From the NCBI GenBank assembly GCA_027604005.1, contig JADGJT010000342.1, forward strand, positions 1 through 24,694: a DNA stretch of 24,694 nucleotides. The letters run 5' to 3'. This document shows positions 1-9,178 of this stretch, one piece after another. The stretch is from Dinochytrium kinnereticum. Lineage: Eukaryota > Chytridiomycota > Chytridiomycetes > Chytridiales > Chytridiaceae. The position numbers and the translations under genes were made by a program. The first letter of the stretch is position 1; every line of letters begins with the position of its first letter. Below the pieces are notes generated by a model. It was not told the DNA's origin. It did not search any database and saw only the letters and a list, made by a program, of their open reading frames with translations.

Positions 1-18
1 AAACTTGACTTTTGAAAA

Positions 19-908
19 ATGGCCTCAAAGTACTCGGTCGACTTCATGTCCCTCGATCAATCGTGAGCGACGCCCCCTGCATCCCCTCTGTGGATGCATA
101 CATTAACCTTGGCTTTTGTTGGTGTAAATAGGAAGACTGCGCAGAAGCAGCTCGATCCGCTGGGATTTGCACCGTTTACGGGGGATTCTTCGCAGAAGGT
201 TACGCAGGTAATCCGGTGGTAGTGGTGGGGGGGTTTAAGCTGAGAACTTTCTTTAGAAGGAGAAGAGTGCTGAGGACGATGCCAACCTAAAAACTCTAAA
301 ACTGAAGGTGGGTGGAACTGGGATGCATTCAAGAGTTTGCTTTTTTACTCAGCTCCACTTCCTTTCATTACTCGATAGAAAGCGTGGGACGTTGCGCTCG
401 CTCCCGGAAAGTCTATCCCAATGAATGCTTTCATGCTCTACATGTCTGGAAACAGCGTTCAAATATTCTCCATCCTTATCACCGTCATGCTTTTCTTTAA
501 TGCGGCTAAAGCCATCGCTGCCACAAAGCAAGGTAAAGAATTGATGATCCATATATCCCCACCCCATGATTGTCTTGTCCGAAATCAACCTATTCTTTTG
601 TATTTATCACGGTTATTTTCTTTTCAGCATTTGAAAAGTTTGGTGATGAATCCGAAAAGAAGGGCGGGCTTCAGGCCATTTTGTCGGACCCGTTGCTCTT
701 GCCAAAGGTTGTGTTTGTTTTGTCACAGTTTGGAGTGATGGGCTTGGGGGTTTGGAAGTGTGGGGCTATGGGGCTTCTTCCGACGGCACAGTCTGATTGG
801 CTTGCTTTCTTGGAGCCAAAAACGGTGAGCGCCTTTCGGTTTGAGTATCGTTTACTTATTTGTGGGTAGATCGTCGAGTACTCTGCGGGCGGCTTTATGT
901 GGAAGTAG
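19..908 (+). CDS. EMC4: ER membrane protein complex subunit 4
   Basis: EMC4 (DUF1077 family) is a membrane subunit of the EMC insertase, which places transmembrane segments of client proteins into the ER. Six exons close in frame: 19-62, 132-207, 257-307, 379-532, 628-824 and 870-908, giving 186 residues (human EMC4 is about 183). All five introns are GT-AG. The family signature is plain: a WDVALAPGKSIPMNAFMLYM block followed by a hydrophobic stretch, then a second hydrophobic segment and the GLLPTAQSDW block near the C-terminus. The last short exon ends EYSAGGFMWK. The start codon is the only in-frame ATG in the first exon, but just 18 bases lie upstream, so the promoter is outside the window. 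It converges on ORC1 with a 212-bp gap. Confidence 0.93.
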
Positions 909-1120
909 ATTGTGTCGAAGTCTATCTGGTTTTATCAGCAGCGGTAGTGGTAAAAGGAAAATATTTACCCTTCCTTTTTTTTCTTCCGCAAATGCCTCCT
1001 TTTTCTTCTTCTTTTTTCTTTTTAATTTTTGGCCGGAAGGGGCTTATATAATAAAGGAACTCATATCGAAATAGGCTATCTTATTCTAAGCTATTGAATA
1101 AAGGGAGGCGGGAAAGTAGA
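909..1120. other. Convergent 3' spacer between EMC4 and ORC1
   Basis: This 212-bp stretch separates the stop codons of two convergent genes. It holds a long pyrimidine-rich run at about 965-1027 on the plus strand, and AATAAA-like stretches at about 1050 and 1097. Those may serve EMC4 3'-end formation. No coding potential is supported. Confidence 0.5.
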
Positions 1121-2740
1121 TCATGGATCAAGAACCCGCAAAAAGGTCTCATCTTTATTAAGCCTCAAAGCAAGCATGATATCTGCCTCTGCCATATTCA
1201 ACCGAATTCTATTATTCCCCTCACTTTGCTTTCCAGGCTGAACAAGAATAAACTTTGAACAAAACAGTCTGCTGCAGATCGTTGATACTTCAAATCCTGA
1301 AAGAACCCGTTCATCCAAAAGATGGCATAAACCTCTCATCTCTAGGATCATCTAAGAGTCATCGGAGTCAGCACAACGGTAGGATATCTGAGTTGCTTAC
1401 CTCATCCAATGTGAATTCCTGCAGTTTTGTCCTTTTCACAAGACAACAGAACGCAACTAAGAACATTTGCTCGTAGAACGCTGCACTTTGGACTGCGCGC
1501 ATCTGTGGAGAAAAGAACATTTCCTTTATCACTTTTGTGATAAACTCACGAGTGATCCGTGTTTGAGTTCCGCCGTTTTTTAATTCAAGGGTAAACGTCT
1601 CCAGAGCATGCCTAATAGGCATTAAACTCAAAGCCAAAGCCAACAGCCTAGTACTCACTGGCAAATATCCAAAGCCCGCCTCGCATCCCCAGAGATCCCC
1701 GCGACCTTTCTCGCACAGAACTCGATAGCGTCCTTCTGAAAAAGCACAGATCCTCCTGTTCGCGACCCAATGATATTCGATAGTTGCTCAACAGTGTATG
1801 CTTTAAACACAACCCGTTTTCCCACCCGGCTGTTAATCTTTTGAAGAAAAACTCTCTCGGGAAGGTCCATCGTGTTTGCGATTCCGACGACAATGAGATT
1901 CGACAAAGCTTCACGTGGCCAGTGAAAAAAGTTATAGATAACTTCTTGCTTTTTTGTGACAAGCATGTCGAGTTCGTCGAGGAGGAGAATTCTTTGCATG
2001 TGTTAGTCCTTTTGTGGGAGGACGGGTGCGAATAACTCACATTGGCTTTCGATCATCAGCGTCCGACTGTAACTTTGACTTCTTCTTCCGCTTAAAGTAT
2101 TTTGATAAAAGCTCGGCGGCCTTCTTAGAACTGACTTTCGGGGATCTAGGTGCGATACATTTCCACAACTCTGCATAGGCCTGTGCGGGTTCCAGGAGTT
2201 TCATACAATTGATTTCAAAGTAATCGAAATCTTCCAGCGACTAATCTGGTCAAAAACAATCACCTATCTCATTTCACAGCTTACCTCCTCATCAACGTTT
2301 TGCCTCATAGTCTTGATTACCGATCTTAGTGTAGCTGTTTTCCCTGTGCCTGGAACACCAGATACATCTATTTTGGGTTTGGTTGAGTGGCGGGGTAATC
2401 AATGGTGACTTTACATATGCAGTCACCGGTCTTCTGGTCAACAGCGTTGAATAGATGACTGTATAAAGTTGAGAACTCTTCTTCTCTCCCTGGCAAGTCA
2501 TCTGGTATAGATACTAACATCGACCCGACCCTTTCTGCCTCCTCTGCCCTACACATCTTCTATGAGTATTACGTTGGCTTACGTATCATTATCATACTCT
2601 GCCACACTGGCCGCGATGAGGGATTCATGGCTTGTTGCTGCCAATTTCTGCTTCTTTACCGCCTTTGCGTCTGTGACGGGAGAGGATTCGTCCACGTCTT
2701 GGACCGCAGTGACCTTTCGCTTGCTTCGTGTTCCAACCAT
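1121..2740 (-). CDS. ORC1: Origin recognition complex subunit 1 (BAH-less)
   Basis: ORC1 is the AAA+ ATPase of the origin recognition complex, which loads MCM helicase at replication origins in the nucleus. Seven exons join in frame on the minus strand: 2740-2583, 2548-2415, 2367-2285, 2240-2041, 1991-1659, 1611-1401 and 1351-1121, giving 449 residues. Walker A is GVPGTGKTAT (about 101-110) and Walker B is LLLDELD (about 194-200). The blocks IANTMDLPER and AGISGDARRALDICQ identify ORC1 rather than CDC6. A winged-helix-like C-terminal region follows. The N-terminus is only about 60 basic, polar residues before the AAA+ core, so the BAH domain found in most ORC1 proteins is missing. The intron at 2549-2582 is only 34 nt. 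An alternative upstream ATG at 2788 is in frame; I prefer 2740 (MVGTRSKRK). Confidence 0.93.
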
Positions 2741-2792
2741 CGGACGAAAGTTGTCAGCTTTGTCGTGTCTACTATGTACAGATTCCATTTAT

Positions 2793-3641
2793 TTATTGAG
2801 GTCGCGCTGGCTGTGGTTGACGCTGCCGATTCGCAGGTGGGGCGGCATTCCGATTCCGCTCCCATAACATCGGGAGACCAAGGATTGCAAAGGCTAACGA
2901 AAAAATCGAGAGAGCGAAGAAGATGATTATGTTTGAGCTGATGGAAGTGCGGAACATGCTCAAGCCGGAGGAAATAGTTTCTGTGGACTAAAGACATTAG
3001 CGAGGGCTGCATCGAAACAATTACGCTTAAGCCAAATAGAGTGTCGAAAGAGGTCATAGCCAGCGCCGCATTGAACAAGTCAAGCTGTATCTTGTACCTT
3101 CCCATGCAAGTCAGAAACTCCATCTTCTTGAACAAGACTCACCATATTGACCAAGAAGGCGGTAACTTGTTGTACCAAGGCTGCGTAGTCCAACCATGCG
3201 TGACGAATGACAAAACAGCCTCAGGTGAAGACCCGTCTCTTAGAGTCCAGACGTTACCATGCTGAATGAGCTTGACGCTTGGATAGGCTTTGACTTCTAG
3301 TAACGACGCTGTTCTGGTATGAAGGCTTCCGTCGATGAGCCCGATTCTGTAGGTTGAGTCGTTTGAGAATCGTAGCGATTGATTGCCCCTCAGTGAGGCA
3401 GTGATGTTTTCCCATGAGGAGAGCAGCGCACGGGAGTAAGGGCAGAGCGGGTGGTATCTATGGGAGAGGATAATAAGTGCCAATCTTGCATGCATGCATG
3501 CAACAAGAGCACTCACACATTCACCAGCCAAACATCCGTCGCCAGAGCAGTATAGTTCGCATCGGTGATAGCCTCTGCCCCTTTCAAAGCAGGCGCCTCC
3601 TCCTCCTCCTCCTTCTTTTTCGCCGTCGTCGTCGTCGTCAT
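2793..3641 (-). CDS. Membrane-anchored thioredoxin-fold (PDI/TMX-like) protein with CPYS active site
   Basis: Four exons join in frame: 3641-3517, 3457-3143, 3097-3025 and 2987-2793, giving 235 residues. Residues about 21-140 look like a PDI-type thioredoxin domain: ITDANYTALATDVWLVNVYH leads into LCPYSRALLSSW, and a cis-proline-like KAYPSVKLI lies downstream. The usual WCGHC is replaced by LCPYS, so only one active-site cysteine remains. Near the C-terminus a hydrophobic stretch (NIIIFFALSIFSLAFAILGL) looks like one membrane span, followed by a basic, proline-rich tail. This resembles the TMX family, which sits in the ER. No signal peptide is visible; the chosen start gives a Thr/Lys/Glu-rich N-terminus built on trinucleotide repeats, so the true start may be missed. 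Introns 3098-3142 and 2988-3024 were placed by phase and are less certain than the first. Confidence 0.72.
3487..3503. repeat. (TGCA)n palindromic run in a thioredoxin-like gene intron
   Basis: TTGCATGCATGCATGCAA is a self-complementary tetranucleotide run inside the first intron (3458-3516) of the minus-strand thioredoxin-like gene. It gives UGCAUG repeats in the transcript on either strand. Confidence 0.8.
3596..3613. repeat. (TCC)n microsatellite in the thioredoxin-like gene
   Basis: About six tandem TCC units on the plus strand encode the glutamate run near the N-terminus of the minus-strand thioredoxin-like protein. Confidence 0.8.
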
Positions 3642-3648
3642 CGTCGTC
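3624..3648. repeat. (GTC)n microsatellite at the thioredoxin-like start codon
   Basis: A run of GTC triplets with one ATC interruption spans the proposed start codon at 3641 and encodes the threonine run. Copy-number change here would alter the N-terminus. The neighbouring TCC run makes this a compound repeat. Confidence 0.8.
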
Positions 3649-3812
3649 AACACCAGCCTTTCACCACGCCAAAGAGTGCGTCGCTCAGGGTGACGTTGGC
3701 TGAATCCTCAAGAATTGTTTTTTCCTCATCCATTCCGTGCTACAATCTCGCAAAACAGGGATTCAAGATCTTGAAGAACGAGCATCGCCCTGCTGCAACG
3801 AAACAAAAAGTC
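3642..3812. promoter_or_regulatory. Shared divergent promoter region, thioredoxin-like gene / TRP5
   Basis: The two start codons face away from each other across 171 bp, so this segment must hold both promoters unless the thioredoxin-like start lies farther upstream. No clear TATA box or known operator was recognised. Confidence 0.4.
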
Positions 3813-6408
3813 ATGTCGCAATCGATAAGAAGAGCGTTCGCTACTGCCAAGGCTGAAGGTGAGTGCGATCGCTTGCCGAGTGGGTTTTGACATTGCGTCC
3901 AGGCCGTCCCGTCTTTGTTACGTACGTGACCGCTGGGTTCCCGCATCCCAATGACACGGTCGATGTCCTGCTGTCTTTGGAGAAGGGCGGTGCGGATATC
4001 ATCGAGCTTGGTGAGGAATGCATTTGTATGTTCACTTCTCATGCATGCATGCAGGTGTGCCGTTCTCAGACCCCATCGCCGACGGACCTACCATTCAAGA
4101 CTCAACATCGGTAAGTCCCTCACATTACCCCTAATGCTCATGGCTTAAAAAAGATTGCATTGAGCCATGGCATCGATATCCCCATGTGCTTTGAGTTTGT
4201 AAAGCAGGCCCGAGCCAAGGGTCTTTCCGTCCCTGTTCTCTTCATGGGCTACTACAACCCCTTCCTCATTTATGGCGAGCAAAAGCTCATGGAGGACTGT
4301 GTTGAGTCTGGCATCTCTGGGTTCATCGTCGTTGACCTTCCCCCAGAAGAGGCCATCAGGTTCAGGAACCTGTGTAGCAAGAGCGGGTGAGGAGGGCTTG
4401 ACCCATCAAAATGATTTTGTCTGACATGGTTTAAAGATTGAGCTACGTTCCCCTCATCGCGCCGTCAACAACCGATGCTAGGATGAAGCAGCTGGCTTCC
4501 GTTGCTGACAGCTTCATCTACGTTGTCAGCACGTTGGGGGTGACGGGTGCTCGAGCTGCAGTCAGCTCGGACCTTCCCGACCTGCTGGCAAAGATCAAGA
4601 CGTACACTTCGCAACCCCTCGCTGTTGGATTCGGCGTCAGCACTCGCGAGCACTTTGTCGACGTCGCTCGCCATGCCGATGGTGTAGTGATTGGGTCGAA
4701 GATCATCACCACGCTCAAGAACGCCGGTGAAGATTCATCCCATGATCTGGTGCTTACTAATAAGCAAATTTAGATCCCTCGAAAAGGGCCGAGGCCGTGT
4801 TCGAATTCGCAAAGATGATCACCGCGCGTGATGTTGCGCTGGGTAGTGGTACGTCGTCTATTCAATGCAGAGGGTGATTGCTTACGCGTTGATAAGGTTC
4901 CTCTTTGGCCAAGGATGACCCGCTCAAGGCCACCGCTGACATCGTTGGGGATAGTCACTTCGGCCACACGCTTCAACCTCGATTCGGTGACTTTGGTGGG
5001 CAATATGCTCCCGAAGCGTTGGTGGACTGCTTGGACGAGATTGAGCAGGCTTTTGTGAAAGCAAAGGCGGACCCTGGGTTCTGGGAGGAATTCAGGTCTC
5101 ACTACCCTTACATGGGGAGACCATCACCCTTGCATCTGGCTGAAAGGCTTACGGAGAAGGCTGGTACGTATTTGGTTTATATAGCAATATCTCTGACGAA
5201 TTTTTTAATAGGCGGTGCAAGAATATGGTTGAAGCGCGAGGATTTAAACCACACTGGTTCTCACAAGATCAACAACGCTTTAGGTCAGGCTCTCCTTGCA
5301 ATGAGACTTGGTAAGAAGAGGATCATCGCCGAGACTGGCGCTGGGCAGCATGGAGTCGCCACTGCCACAGTCTGCGCCAAGTTTGGGCTGGATTGCACTA
5401 TCTACATGGGAGCTGAAGATGTTCGTCGTCAGGCGCTCAACGTGTTCAGGATCAAACTACTTGGGGCCAAAGTCGTGGCCGTCGAGTCAGGTGAACAATT
5501 CTGTCACGTTTGTGGAAAATTGCTTAACGCCCGAAATGCAGGTTCTCGCACTTTGAAGGATGCGATTAACGAGGCCATGCGAGATTGGGTTACCAATGTC
5601 AAAACTACCCACTACATTATTGGCTCCGCCATCGGCCCCCATCCATTCCCTTTGATTGTGCGTGAATTCCAATCGGTTATTGGAAGGGAAGCACGCGCTC
5701 AGATTCTCGAGAAAACCTTTAAGCTCCCTGACGCTGTGATGGCCTGCGTGGGTGGTGGATCGAACGCCATTGGGACTTTCCACCCCTTTATCAGCGATTC
5801 CAGTGTCAGAATTATTGGTGTTGAGGCCGGTGGTGATGGTATTGAGACTGGAAAGCACTCGGCTACTCTCTCTGCCGGAACACCTGGAGTCCTTCATGGA
5901 ACTAGAACTTACTTACTTCAGGATAAGAATGGGCAGATTATTGAGACTCATAGTATCAGTGCAGTGAGTTACTCGTTGTCTATTGCACGCAATGCTGATA
6001 TGTGATGCAGGGTCTAGATTACCCTGGTGTTGGCCCTGAGCACGCCTGGTTGAAAGATTGTGGTCGCGCAGAGTACATTGCCGCCACAGACGCTGAAGCC
6101 ATGAAGGGCATCCGATTGCTGTCTGAGACTGAGGGTATTATCCCCGCGTTAGAGACTGCCCATGCTGTCTGGAAGGCATATGAGGTTGCTAAGACATTGA
6201 AGAAGGAGGATAATATTATTGTCTGTGTTTCTGGTCGCGGTGACAAGGATGTAGTGTCTATCGCGGAGGCCTTGCCCAAGCTCGGGGACGAGATCGAATG
6301 GTAATTTAACAATTGTGATGCTCACTTTCGTTTACTTATCTTTCCTCGAACAGGGATCTGAGATTTGAGGGCGAACTGAAGGGAAATGGAATGCACACTA
6401 AGGCCTAA
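3813..6408 (+). CDS. TRP5: Bifunctional tryptophan synthase (alpha-beta fusion)
   Basis: Converts indole-3-glycerol phosphate plus serine to tryptophan, in the cytosol. Eleven exons join in frame: 3813-3858, 3903-4010, 4055-4110, 4154-4386, 4437-4726, 4774-4848, 4897-5163, 5212-5490, 5542-5963, 6011-6300 and 6354-6408. The product is 706 residues, almost the length of yeast Trp5. The alpha domain has [19 protein letters not shown] with the catalytic Glu and Asp. The beta domain has [15 protein letters not shown] with the pyridoxal-phosphate lysine (about K377), [18 protein letters not shown] and GRGDKD. The last intron is supported because it restores a WDLRFE end, which I recall from fungal enzymes; without it the protein stops directly after the tryptophan codon. 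Introns 5164-5211 and 5491-5541 are multiples of three and free of stops, so an ORF finder reads straight through them. Confidence 0.97.
4040..4054 (+). repeat. (TGCA)n run at the 3' end of TRP5 intron 2
   Basis: A CATGCATGCATGCAG run forms the acceptor end of this 44-nt intron and contains UGCAUG twice in the transcript. A similar run sits in the neighbouring thioredoxin-like gene intron at 3487-3503. Confidence 0.8.
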
Positions 6409-6639
6409 ATTATATTCGATAGTGGGGAAGAATGCACAGGTACAATTGTAAAGCTGCAATTTTCCAGGATGAGGAGTAATAAAGACCAAGTTGAAACTCG
6501 GAGCCTGGTGAAATGTGTATTTATTGGAAGCCGCCTATGTCGACTAGGTATGTTTTTACGCCGTAGGGTTCTCCTTGCCCTTCCAATCAGCCCTAATCAC
6601 AATATCAATAAATGCAAGAAAAACGCAAAACAAAAAACT
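6409..6639. other. Convergent 3' spacer TRP5 / NDUFA13
   Basis: A 231-bp gap between the stop codons of two convergent genes. An AATAAA-like sequence lies near 6477 on the plus strand. No coding potential is supported. Confidence 0.5.
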
Positions 6640-7238
6640 CTACCTTTCATGGTAGGGCGGGTTCCTCATAAACATCTTTGACCCTCTCCACCACTGCGGT
6701 TCGATCCTGTGATCACTTTCGGGAGGCAGGAAAATGTAGGTAGGCTTCACATACTTCTCAGTGTGATAGACAGGCTCGGCCGCGGCAGCGTTGTAGTATC
6801 CATATCTACCAACTCCACGAACGGGCGCCTTAAGATCCAAAGGCGACCATCCATCAACATTCTTCATAATCTGCGCCTCCTGACTTTTTACCGAGTCCAG
6901 ACGTCGAACCAAATCCCTATCAGTCTCAGCCTGGAGCAAAGGAACGAGGTGAATCCGCGCCCACGCCTTTTCTCTCCGTAGTTCCCTGATTTGAGAGAGC
7001 AATATAAACAGAATCAGCTTCTTCTCTATGCTGATTTAAAGTCGAGAACAGGTCCTAACCGTCTCTCAGCATTCGACTGCGAAAGCCAGTGCCAGCCGTA
7101 AGCCATGATTCCGACAGTAGCCAAGATCATAACAGCACCTGAAGGGCCGCGCCCAGGGATGTTGCGCTTGAACTGAATGGTTTCGGGGAAACCCCCCGCT
7201 GGGGGCATGTCCTGCCTGAAGGCCGTCGCTGGATCCAT
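6640..7238 (-). CDS. NDUFA13: Mitochondrial complex I subunit NDUFA13 (GRIM-19)
   Basis: Accessory subunit of NADH:ubiquinone oxidoreductase in the inner mitochondrial membrane. Two exons, 7238-7060 and 6985-6640, give 174 residues. The N-terminal block QDMPPAGGFPETIQFKRN is the family hallmark. It is followed by one membrane span (about AVMILATVGIMAYGWHWL), then ELRREKAWARIHLVPLLQAE and QEAQIMKNVDGW. The intron falls between AERR and ELRR. The C-terminal segment with EPVYHTEKYVKPTYIF is of the fungal kind, from memory. The start at 7238 lies ten residues before the hallmark; an in-frame upstream ATG would add a long unrelated leader and is not favoured. The stop overlaps a GTAGAG sequence that could act as a donor, so an extended C-terminus cannot be excluded. 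Confidence 0.92.
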
Positions 7239-7360
7239 CTCGAAAAACGAAATTTCTCCTGGAGGACGTCGTTGTACAACTGACTGGGTGTCGTCGGCGA
7301 GGCGACGGACAATGACGGTGATATCCAAGGAAAACAGCACGAATGGTGCGAGCATCATGA
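7239..7360. promoter_or_regulatory. Shared divergent promoter region, NDUFA13 / ADA2
   Basis: Only 122 bp separate two start codons that point away from each other, so both promoters should lie here. No TATA box or recognised motif was seen. Confidence 0.4.
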
Positions 7361-9141
7361 ATGAGTGGGCCTGTGACTGATCGAAGCGATGCAATAGATG
7401 ATGATTTCTGCCACAAATACCATTGTGATGCCTGTGAGAAGGATATCACGAATCTTGTCCGAGTGACATGCGCCGAGTGTAAGGAGGGCGATGCGGACCT
7501 TGACTTCTGCGTTGACTGTTTCTCGAGTGGGAGGGAAGTGAAGGGGCATAAGAATACCCATTCCTACATGGTTAAGGTACAAATAAAATTGCACTTCCAG
7601 CCAGTGATTAATCGCCTGTAAAGGAATGCCTCGACTTTCCTCTGTTTAGCCCCACTTGGACTGCGCAAGAAGAGCTGGCTTTGGTCGATAGTTTAAAGAC
7701 CTTTGGAATTGGAAATTGGGAGCAGATCGCTGATCATATTGGTACAAAGGATAAGTATGAAGTTGGGAAGCATTACAATGAGATCTTTGTCGACTCTGAA
7801 AACTGGCCGTTGCCCGTAAGTTGAACAGGAAATCTCCTTTTTTGACCTTTAGTCTATCCAAATGGAATTTGATAAAGCCGCCTCAAGATTATTAATTCAG
7901 CGAGATCTGAATCCCGTGGTTCGGAAACCGTTTAGAGTAAGAATATCACTCTTTATTCTCCATTGATTTATTATTTCAGGCATGTACAAGTGGTCCAGCA
8001 AACCATGAAATTGCAGGCTTCATGCCCGGTCGTGAGGAGTTTGAAACCGAATTTGACAATGAGGCTGAGGCCTCAGTTAAGGATATGGTTTTCGACGATA
8101 ATGAGCCACCAGAGGAAGTCTGTGAGTTTCTATCAATAATTGATTATGAAATTGACCTGAGCAACAGTGCTGAAGACAACCATACTCAACATATACAACA
8201 CAACGCTTGACCGACGAATGGAGAGGAAAAAGTTCACGAAGGAAAGGGGCCTTACACACGACTTCCGAAAAATCATCAATAATGAGAAGAAGAGGCCAAA
8301 AGAGGAGAAGGACTTGCTGAATCGTATTCGCGTATTTGCAAAGATGCAGACGGCAGATGATTTTGATAAATTCACCGAAGGGTTGCTTCGTAAGAGGATC
8401 TGAGCACCTGCATTATCTAACACAATTTTCTTTAGACGAGCAGAAACTTCGAGCGAGAATCGCACAGTTACAGGAACATCGTCGAATGGGTATTACTGGA
8501 CTCAAAGAAGCTGCTGATTATGAGCGGGATAAGTTGCAGAGGGTCAGTTGTTTTTGTTGCTTGCCATTTGCACTTTCTTTCACTTCGCAAGCTATAAGCC
8601 CCGCCTTTGCTTTGCGTTATATTCTCTTGATTTTGTTTTTTTTTATGAATTCTGATTCGTATGCATCAATACAGTCTCTAACGATGAAGACCACAACACA
8701 TTCACTTCGAGATATGACTGGCCTTTCCAGATACCCTGCAAGGGCAAAGTTCGATGAGGTATTTAAGCAATCTTATCAGAACTAACTGGAAATTTGCAGA
8801 TTTCTCCTCCCCGCACCCTCAACCCAGTCATGACGCGGCAAGGGAGCTCCTCGAGCGTTTCAGGGAATGGCGGACCGAACGGCCCTAAACGCGCTGCACC
8901 ATTAGACATATCTGCATCGGATGGGGTTGACATGCTCCTCCCTAATGAGCAGCAGCTCTGCTCCAACCTCCGTATCTTACCACGCGCATACTTAGTTATA
9001 AAGGAGACGCTGTTAAGGGAGTATGCGTCAAGAGGATATTTAAAGCGGAGGCAAGCGAGGGAGATCATCAAGATTGATGTGAACAAGACAAGCCAGATTT
9101 ACGACTTGTTTGTTCTGAATGGATGGATCAAGTCAAAGTAG
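7361..9141 (+). CDS. ADA2: SAGA/ADA transcriptional adaptor Ada2
   Basis: Ada2 binds and stimulates the Gcn5 histone acetyltransferase in the SAGA and ADA complexes. Eight exons join in frame: 7361-7576, 7624-7815, 7853-7936, 7980-8121, 8168-8389, 8436-8542, 8675-8758 and 8800-9141, giving 462 residues. Domains in order are a ZZ zinc finger (about 20-66, starting YHCDACEKD with paired cysteines and a late H-H), a SANT/Myb domain (about 78-130, [20 protein letters not shown]), the conserved middle region ([20 protein letters not shown], then [20 protein letters not shown]), and a C-terminal SWIRM domain (about 385-462, [19 protein letters not shown], then [13 protein letters not shown]). The 132-nt intron at 8543-8674 is the longest seen in the window. 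Confidence 0.96.
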
Positions 9142-9178
9142 TTGAGCTTTATATATTGTAAATAAATTATTGTATCAA

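Noticed and set aside
965..1027. Pyrimidine-rich tract as a possible triplex or promoter element.
   Set aside because: It lies between two convergent stop codons, so a 3' UTR role is more likely.
2656..3135. A 159-codon minus-strand ORF across the thioredoxin-like gene and ORC1 start.
   Set aside because: It covers the ORC1 N-terminal exon in another frame. The real reading enters the membrane-span frame after an intron at 2988-3024.
3487..3503. The TGCA run as a possible mobile-element end or CRISPR-like repeat.
   Set aside because: It is a simple tetranucleotide run inside an intron; there are no spacers, inverted ends or transposase.
3740..4042. A 100-codon minus-strand ORF opposite the start of TRP5.
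   Set aside because: It is antisense to TRP5 exons 1-2 and shows no family features or hydrophobic signal that could serve the thioredoxin-like gene.
4905..6005. A continuous 366-codon ORF that looks like an intronless TrpB.
   Set aside because: It reads through two introns with good splice signals; removing them restores the conserved AGGARIW and VAVESGSRTLKD junctions, and the gene is fused to the alpha domain upstream.
7355..7594. Minus-strand ORF with hydrophobic residues opposite ADA2 exon 1.
   Set aside because: The plus strand encodes the Ada2 ZZ finger in that region with correct cysteine spacing.
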